Source: Cunninghamia lanceolata (lineage: Eukaryota > Streptophyta > Pinopsida > Cupressales > Cupressaceae). From it: a DNA stretch of 64,000 nt. Below are positions 57,901 to 64,000 of this stretch, piece after piece. The notes beneath the pieces were generated by a model. The model made no database searches. It was not told the origin of the DNA and worked only from the letters and a program-made list of their open reading frames with translations. Within the stretch, counting starts at the first letter, position 1. Each line of letters opens with the position of its first letter. Position numbers and translations under genes: made by a program. The stretch lies in contig BSBN01000047.1 in NCBI GenBank assembly GCA_027924645.1, forward strand, positions 744,001 to 808,000, written 5' to 3'.

Positions 57901-59400
57901 TAGGTTGACTTTGTGAAAAGGTATAGAGTTATTTGATATTGAGCTTCTTTGTCAATGAGAATTTGACGTGGAATATGATTGGAATTAGTGCAAATTGCTA
58001 GATGTTTTGCAAGAGACAACCACATAGTTTGTAGAGATTTAAGCTGATTAGGATATCTAATTTGATGCTCGTTCTAGCATCCATTAACTCCTATAAGTAA
58101 TTTGAGTGAAAAATAACATGTTGCATTTGACATAGTCATGGGACATTTTGAATTACATGGTAATGATTCTAACCTTTTAATATGATCATCCAAGGAACTA
58201 TTGAAACAAGGAAATCCTACCTAATTACTTGTATTAGGCATGTAATGGATGCTAAGTTAGTTAATGGAAAAAAACTTTTATTGCTCTTGACACCAATAGG
58301 TGTTGCAACTTTCAACATACATGCCATGACAATTCATGCATGTTTGAATATTCCTATTTAGAATGTGCGACCTTTGAGTTGTCAAGCATTAGCTGAACTA
58401 CAGGAGGAGTTGAAGCATATTTGATATGTACTCATAGATGAAATGAGTTTTTTAGGCCCCAAGTCATTCATTGATATTAATGTTAGATGTTTGAATTAGG
58501 TGTTCTATCACATGGTACACAATATTTTGGTGGAAGGTTTATTATTCTTATAGGCGATCTTACTTATTTACTGCCTATGCATGACACACCATTGTATGTA
58601 TGTATCCCCCATTTTATTATTGTGCATGCTAACAATGTGTGAACATATGTGTAAATCATTGAATAGTGTGTGATTTGAATATATAATTTTTGTGTAATGT
58701 TTGCATTTTGTGTTTTATAGGCAACATTTATGACAAAACATTGTGGTTAAATTCTAGACAATGGTGCCCTTGAGATGGTTTTCATCAATAGGGACATGAT
58801 CGAGTGACTATTTAGATTTAGAGACATGTTAACAAATACATGGAATGCATTTGAAACATATGAGGACTAGCAAGTACTCATGGGTGAAATGAACAAATAA
58901 TATTTAGGTCATCTCTGCATTTGTATACAACAAATAATATGGCCATCCTCCATAGTAAGAGAATGTTAAGGTCATTGACCAGATCAGTTGCCCATAGTGT
59001 GTCTATACATACCATGCATATAAAATCACATGATGATGATGATGTTCATTTGGACAATATATTCCTACTATGTGTCGGTGAACATGTAATGTTGGTGTGT
59101 AATTTATGGGTAGATGTTGGCATGGTTAATGGAGCATATGACACTATGAAGTATACTTTATTGTCAAGGTAGTAGGCTTTCCATTATGCGTGATCATGAA
59201 ATTTGATAATTATGTGGGTGTGCCATATGACATTAATAACCTAAGGTTTGCCTATTTTTCTTACTACAAGGGACAACCATACACAAATTCATATTAAAAT
59301 GGCATAGACTTATATTGGGATTAGGAATTTAGGGGTGTCATGCACTATGCAAGTCCTTTAATGTTTGAAATATTTATTTATTTATATTTATTAATTATTT
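54900..59400 (+). pseudogene. Decayed Helitron Rep/helicase (autonomous type)
   Basis: Fragments in the correct order match plant Helitron proteins. At 55340-55600 there are CARCRYE, NNMDPRE and LTQVKEMLIARVNPTIQI, the DUF6570-like block. At 56020-57060 there are FPTLFLDGEAE, SVHIYEYALHLMRYYDNKFG, FFMTLSVVDTK, NPHIVAMYMEHHY and HHTKCSLGTCL, the Helitron-like N (Rep) region. At 57240-57420 KYIAKSILKVEKSSESYHDM and LCAYRRFMTKAI follow. The PIF1-type helicase runs 58180-59170: IIQGTIETRKSYLI (Walker A, normally GTAGTGKS), TPIGVATFNIHAMTIHACL, YVLIDEMSFLGPKSF (Walker B) and VGEHVMLVCNLWVD. Stops and frameshifts are frequent. The element ends were not found. Confidence 0.82.
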
Positions 59401-59639
59401 TGCCCTCATTAAGGAAATAAGGAATCCCAATTTGAGGTGACACTTTTGGTCACATGTTGATTATCTTGGAATGTGTGTAAGAAGTTGCAAGAGCATCTAA
59501 TGTCATTATGGTATTGTAAGATGTGGGAGTTACTTATGAAAGATTCTATGACACATGTAAGAGCATGATTATCGGGAGTTACAAAATGGACTAGGAATCT
59601 TGACCCACTTTTGATGCATGTTATGATGCAACACATCAC

Positions 59640-60400
59640 AGAGCATCTTTCTAAAGGAGGTAGATGATAAATAATAAGTTAAAATGAGGTGTGAGTCATG
59701 AGAATTTTTACCATGGTATTTGGACCTTGTTTGAGCCCATGGTAATGCCTTTTGGTGGTTTTTTGGGCCTCCTTGAGTCTATATATTGAGGGCTTACTAT
59801 GGAAGCATTGAGAAATTTTCATTGCAAGGTTATGCTATTGGATTTTCTCTAGAGGATTAGGATGATATTCTCCATGTTAAAGCAAGAGCTTTTAAGTGTA
59901 TTGTAACTATTATATGTTGCTGAATAATACATTGGTTTTGTGCTCTGGAAAGTGAGGCTTGGCTTAAAAGGGTTTTTACCATGTATATAGGTGTCTCTTC
60001 TCTTATGTGTGTGCTTCTTCTATTCTTTTCTCATTCTTATTCTTAGTGTTATTTTACATGTCATTATGTTACTAAAAATTTCATATATATATATCTTTCC
60101 TCTAAGGATTAATATGTGAAATGAATTTGTGTCCTTATTTTTCTTTATGGGCATAGTTTGTTTGCACTTGTATCAAGCTTTTTGTTTAATAAATATTATG
60201 GTATTGGAGAAGCATATTGGGTTTTTGCCCCACTTTAACCATAAACAACGTAGAAGGGTTAACATTGGAAAGGGCCACCATAGATGTTGGTGATGTAGAG
60301 AGGGTAGATTCAACATTCATTGCAATCTCTCGAGTTAAATCTCTCAACTCATTGAAAATATTGCCACAATTTTCATTTGAGTGATACTCTAAAATATAAA
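59640..60400 (+). other. LTR-like non-coding stretch, unassigned
   Basis: The stretch has a TATA-like CTATATATTGAG near 59780 and then an AT-rich leader ending TTGCTGAATAATACATTGG, which resembles the R-U5 part of a plant LTR. No partner copy, primer site or clear ends were found, so this is only a possibility. Confidence 0.25.
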
Positions 60401-60403
60401 TTA

Positions 60404-60675
60404 CAAGTTATGTTTTTTATATTAGTAAAAATAGGAAAAGGGCCTGGACCCATTACATATAACAACCAAGAAGGTGGATGAGAAGAGTCTCAAGAAGGTG
60501 GATGAGATTGAAGTTCACTACAAAGTCATAACAAAAACCAAAAGCACTAGAAGGACCAACAAAAAACCATAGAAGGGGCGGGGGCCCTGGCTCGATTGGC
60601 TAAAAAATTTCGTTGTGGTAAAGAAGGTCATGAGGTCCACTCTCCCCCCATCCTCGTGGTACCGGAGGGCATGTT
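60404..60675 (-). mobile_element. Possible LINE 3' end fragment
   Basis: On the minus strand the segment ends TGGGTCCAGGCCC then TTTTTACTAATATAAAAAA, a form of 3' end seen in plant LINEs, with a T run on the plus strand at 60404-60409. No reverse transcriptase or clean flanking duplication is visible. Confidence 0.35.
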
Positions 60676-62907
60676 ACTGATGTAAAGTAGTGGTATTAGT
60701 ACTTATATTGAAATTGCTCTTTTAATTGTACTTGTTTTTAAAATATCTTTGACAACCTTTTTGTAACATTTGTTTGTATTATACACAAGATATTGCAATT
60801 TTATATGAATATGACATAAAAATTAATGTATTCATTGTTTTCAAATAACTATATTACTACTATAAAGACACATTATTTAATAGAAATTTTTTTTAAAAAA
60901 ATTCTTGTGATTTAGACTTATTGAATCTATTTTTGGCCTCTCTGCAAATAATTTTTCATATTAATAAATTAATACATTGAAAGTCACTTCCTTTTGACAT
61001 AGTTATCACAATCTCTTAAATTATTGCATCTATGAGATTGTTATAAATTAGTTAAAACATTTAAAAATACTATTAGATGATCAATAGTCATATTAGCTAA
61101 ATACTCTGGACAAAAACTTTGATAAAAATAATGTTTGGACAATAAAACTATTTATATGTACCTATCAACCATCCAATCATACTTTAAAATGCTTTTACTA
61201 ACACCACTCACTGTTTAATTTTCTTTAAAGACACCATCAAATCTATTACCAAAGGATTTACGAGAATTAGTCGCTGGCCCTTCAAACTGTATGGAAACAC
61301 CAATATGATTAATAATAATGAAAGGGCGAGGAAGATTCTATTACAGAGTTTAAATTGTGGTTGATGAATGAATTCCTTGCGCACCAGATGATGTCATTTG
61401 GGTGCTGATGATAGGAATTCCACAAGGGGAATAATGTTTTCTAATAACAAATCCGTCAAAGTTTGCATGATTGCGAAGCTTCACTTGTAATATGACGAAA
61501 CAGATTCTCCACCGTTTAAAAAGGTTGTGCGGTTTGACTGTAATTTGCCATTAAAACAGGGAAATAATTGTGGACCCAGTATGAGATGGACCATACCACC
61601 CAAATAAGACTTCTTGCCTTGCACCGCACACTCATTTCTTTGACTTGACTGTAGTTTTATATTTATCTTGCTGCAGATGTATGCCACTCAAATACGCAGT
61701 ATATTTGTTTAAACATTCTCTAGTTATGTTTCTCAAGACACTGTCAACTCTTCAAACATTGCAACACACAAACTGACTTTTAAATGTTTGTTAAAAAATA
61801 CCATCTTTACACTTTGAACATTGCAATAGAGTTTCATATAGAAAAAATCAATTGTTCTTATTTGTTGGAAAGTGTACAGATTAATTTGTGGATATAGTCA
61901 AAGCACAATTGCTATGGTTCTTTTAGGCAAGGACTAATAAGAGTGGAAGGTTCACTTTTAAAAAGTGAAAGAAGAGTCAATAAATTGTGAGTAACCGTTT
62001 GAAATGATTTATCATGGCAAGGATAAAAATAGATTCTATAAATATATTTAAATGTGTATAAATGAGTATAGATATTTTAAATATATTTATTTAAAAGATG
62101 TTGAAAGATATTTATATTGAATTTGTAAGATATATTAATAGGTGTCTCCAGATTAATATCTCTCAAAAGATATATTTAAGATATCTATGTTAGTTGTATT
62201 ACACAGATACAATTGAGTGTAATGAAGGTTTGATGTGCAAACATCCATCAAATTTATTTGTTATCCACTCACTCCATTACAACCCCCCTTAATGTAAGAG
62301 CATCTGGTGGGATCATGCAGCCCAAAAAAATTTCAGTTTAATTTTTATTTTTAGTGTGTGTTTTGGTTTGCGTTGGTGTTAGGCATCTCTCAGTCAAAAT
62401 TGCAAAATCCTAGTGGCCAAAAAATTGTTTTAAGGCTCTGCAGGGCAGTTTTTCGGAAACAATTGTTTCCGGAAATTCGTAAGAGTTGAGTTGAAATCCT
62501 TGGAGAGATATATTATTTGATATATTTGGCATAATGTGGTGAAGGTTTGGTGACCAAATTATTCTCAGTTTGAGAGAATTTAAAATCAGAAATTTTGTCC
62601 CAAACATTTAATTTTCAAGATTTTTAAGAGCTGAAGAAAAATGGCTTGGTAGAGACCTTGGGGATGTCATTCTAGACATCAGACAAGTTTTTGGGCAAAA
62701 ATGAGGCATCACAAAAATGAGCTTCTAATAAAAAGTTATGCAAAAAGTCAGTTTTCCTCAGTTGATGGAGCTTGACGAAGTGAAGTGCAATTTCTCCTCA
62801 AATTTGTTTGAGAGAATTCAAAGGTAATATTCATGGTATTTTGATTGTTTAAAATTGACCATTTGATGTATTTTAAAATGTTGATGTGAAGGAGGCAGAG
62901 AATCTTC
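60676..62907. other. Non-coding DNA, nothing firm recognised
   Basis: AT-rich sequence with no supported gene. A TGTTGGAAAGTGTAC near 61863 and a run of short TATATTTAA words at 62040-62180 could belong to another copia-type LTR, but no end or primer site was confirmed. Confidence 0.5.
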
Positions 62908-63392
62908 TGTTGTAATATCTCTCCGTGTAACAATTGGTAAAAAAAAAATGCTTTGACTGTTTCAAAGCCAAAAATGGGCCTGCAATTTTAATCAATATTC
63001 CTGGAGATCATAAAATTTTTTGGAGGGAGTGGATGCTAAATAAAGAACTTCAAACGGCATACTTGGGAGAATCCAGCGTAGGGAAGAAACATAAATTTAA
63101 AGAACAAAATAAAAAGAAATGAGGGTCCGCCAAAAGTGTGAATTTTTACAGATCTACAGAGATTAAAAATCAAGCACAGAAAAGAATTTGCAATGTCTGA
63201 ATTTCATTATTTTATGAATATAAATTTACAAATAAAAAGGCCTCCGTAGGAGAGGAATCCGGGAGGAAATTACGGTGGAAGAGGCAGTGACAGAAGAGAG
63301 AACTACTGTATGCATGAATCACAGGGGATCACCGTAACTGACTGTTGTATGCTTAGTGAGCTTATTGTTAAGGATAGAAATTTACGCTAACA
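62908..63392 (-). repeat. Probable Ty1/copia-type LTR (about 485 bp), minus strand
   Basis: On the minus strand the sequence begins TGTTAGCGTAAATTTC and ends ATATTACAACA, giving TGTT...AACA termini, and is directly preceded by a purine run (CTTAAGGAGGGG, 63393-63404) placed as a polypurine tract. No pol frame was identified to the right within the window and no second LTR is visible. Confidence 0.4.
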
Positions 63393-63456
63393 CCCCTCCT
63401 TAAGTCTAACTAAGAAGACAAAAACCAATATAGCCAATCAAATATGGGTCCTGGCA

Positions 63457-63993
63457 TCAAGGCCATTTTAGGTACCCATGTACATATAAAATTCCCCCAC
63501 AAATATAGAGAGAATATAAGAAAAGAAGATATGAATCCCCCCATAATGAAAGAGCTCCCGTGCCAATGATGAACACCTGAAGACAGAATATGATCCACTG
63601 TCTACAAATGACATTTCTCCCCTTAGGAAGAAAATGATTCACTGGTGATTGGAGAAGCCAATCCAAAAAGATGGGTGATACTGGAATCCAAATCCAAATG
63701 ATGTGTGCCTCTGAAAACTGCTCACATGTCCACATGTCGAAAAGCGATGATGGTGATCCAAGATCCTGTGAAGACTGATATAGAGCAAGTTGCAAATGTG
63801 ATGAAGATGGTGGGCCAATAGCGTTGATGTGGCTGTCAACAAAGAGGAGAGATAACTCCTCAAATGTGTCCTCTAAATCTACAATGTGAGATTCCATGAA
63901 CAAGTTTGAAACTCCTGTCAAGAGATCATCCCAGAAAGTTAAATCAGGAAGACAATGGATGCCCTGCTGCAAGAAGCCATTGGAAGCTTTCAA
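63457..63993 (-). CDS. Open frame of 178 codons, unrecognised, doubtful
   Basis: The minus-strand frame is open from 63993 to 63457 and is Leu/Ser/Ile-rich with hydrophobic stretches near its C-terminus (for example WIIFCLQVFIIGTGALSLW). I do not recognise a family. It lies upstream, on the same strand, of the purine tract and possible copia LTR at 62908-63404, so it may be transposon 3' sequence rather than a gene. The window ends within 10 bases of its first codon, so it may extend further. Confidence 0.2.
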   Translation of the reverse strand: MKASNGFLQQGIHCLPDLTFWDDLLTGVSNLFMESHIVDLEDTFEELSLLFVDSHINAIGPPSSSHLQLALYQSSQDLGSPSSLFDMWTCEQFSEAHIIWIWIPVSPIFLDWLLQSPVNHFLPKGRNVICRQWIIFCLQVFIIGTGALSLWGDSYLLFLYSLYICGGILYVHGYLKWP

Positions 63994-64000
63994 AGAAGCA

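Noticed and set aside
1..64000. CRISPR arrays, bacterial operons, tRNA or rRNA genes
   Set aside because: No spacer-repeat pattern, no tRNA-like fold or rRNA block was seen. All coding content is of plant transposon type.

Overview
The window is plant nuclear DNA made almost entirely of transposable elements, nested and mostly decayed. No intact host gene, rRNA, tRNA or CRISPR array was seen. A land plant is indicated by Tat-lineage Ty3/gypsy elements with two RNase H domains, chromodomain Ty3/gypsy elements, a plant mobile domain (PMD) gene, a Helitron of the plant Rep/helicase type and a plant-style LINE with a C-terminal RNase H. A large-genome seed plant such as a conifer would fit, but that is inference.

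Layout: (1) 1-5106 is the right part of a decayed chromodomain Ty3/gypsy element (E1, plus strand) ending in a complete LTR at 3613-5106. (2) 5107-7744 is AT-rich DNA with (GA)n tracts and the edge of a ~1 kb tandem repeat. (3) 7745-25812 is E2, an 18 kb Tat-lineage element with two ~1.1 kb LTRs and a perfect 5 bp target duplication. Its gag-pol occupies one frame broken only by stop codons. Between pol and the 3' LTR it carries an antisense PMD gene with its own TATA box. (4) 25818-28288 holds about 2.5 copies of the ~1 kb tandem repeat into which E2 inserted. (5) 28289-31780 is unrecognised apart from a small 23 bp tandem repeat.

(6) 31780-52358 is a three-level nest. An old minus-strand LTR element (gag, primer site and one LTR visible) received a 5'-truncated LINE in that LTR, flanked by a 13 bp target duplication (34394-34406 and 52337-52349). 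The LINE then received E3 (35103-43093, a Tat relative of E2 lacking primer site, gag, protease and PMD cassette) and E4 (43905-52264, minus-strand chromodomain Ty3/gypsy). Collapsing the short duplications makes the LINE reading frame continuous across both insertions. (7) 52359-54900 is unrecognised. (8) About 54900-59400 is a decayed Helitron Rep/helicase. (9) The rest holds weak remnants: an LTR-like stretch, a LINE 3' end and a probable copia LTR.

The most unusual feature is in E2. A degenerate motif (roughly GCGC-NN-TGGTA, every 20-30 bp) fills both the 2.4 kb leader of gag-pol on the plus strand and the leader of the antisense PMD gene on the minus strand, mostly in the same orientation relative to each gene. 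The related E3 has lost both motif-bearing segments. Together with the private TATA box and a series of evenly spaced AT-rich palindromes in the LTRs, this suggests a two-transcript element whose sense and antisense RNAs or promoters share a recognition sequence.
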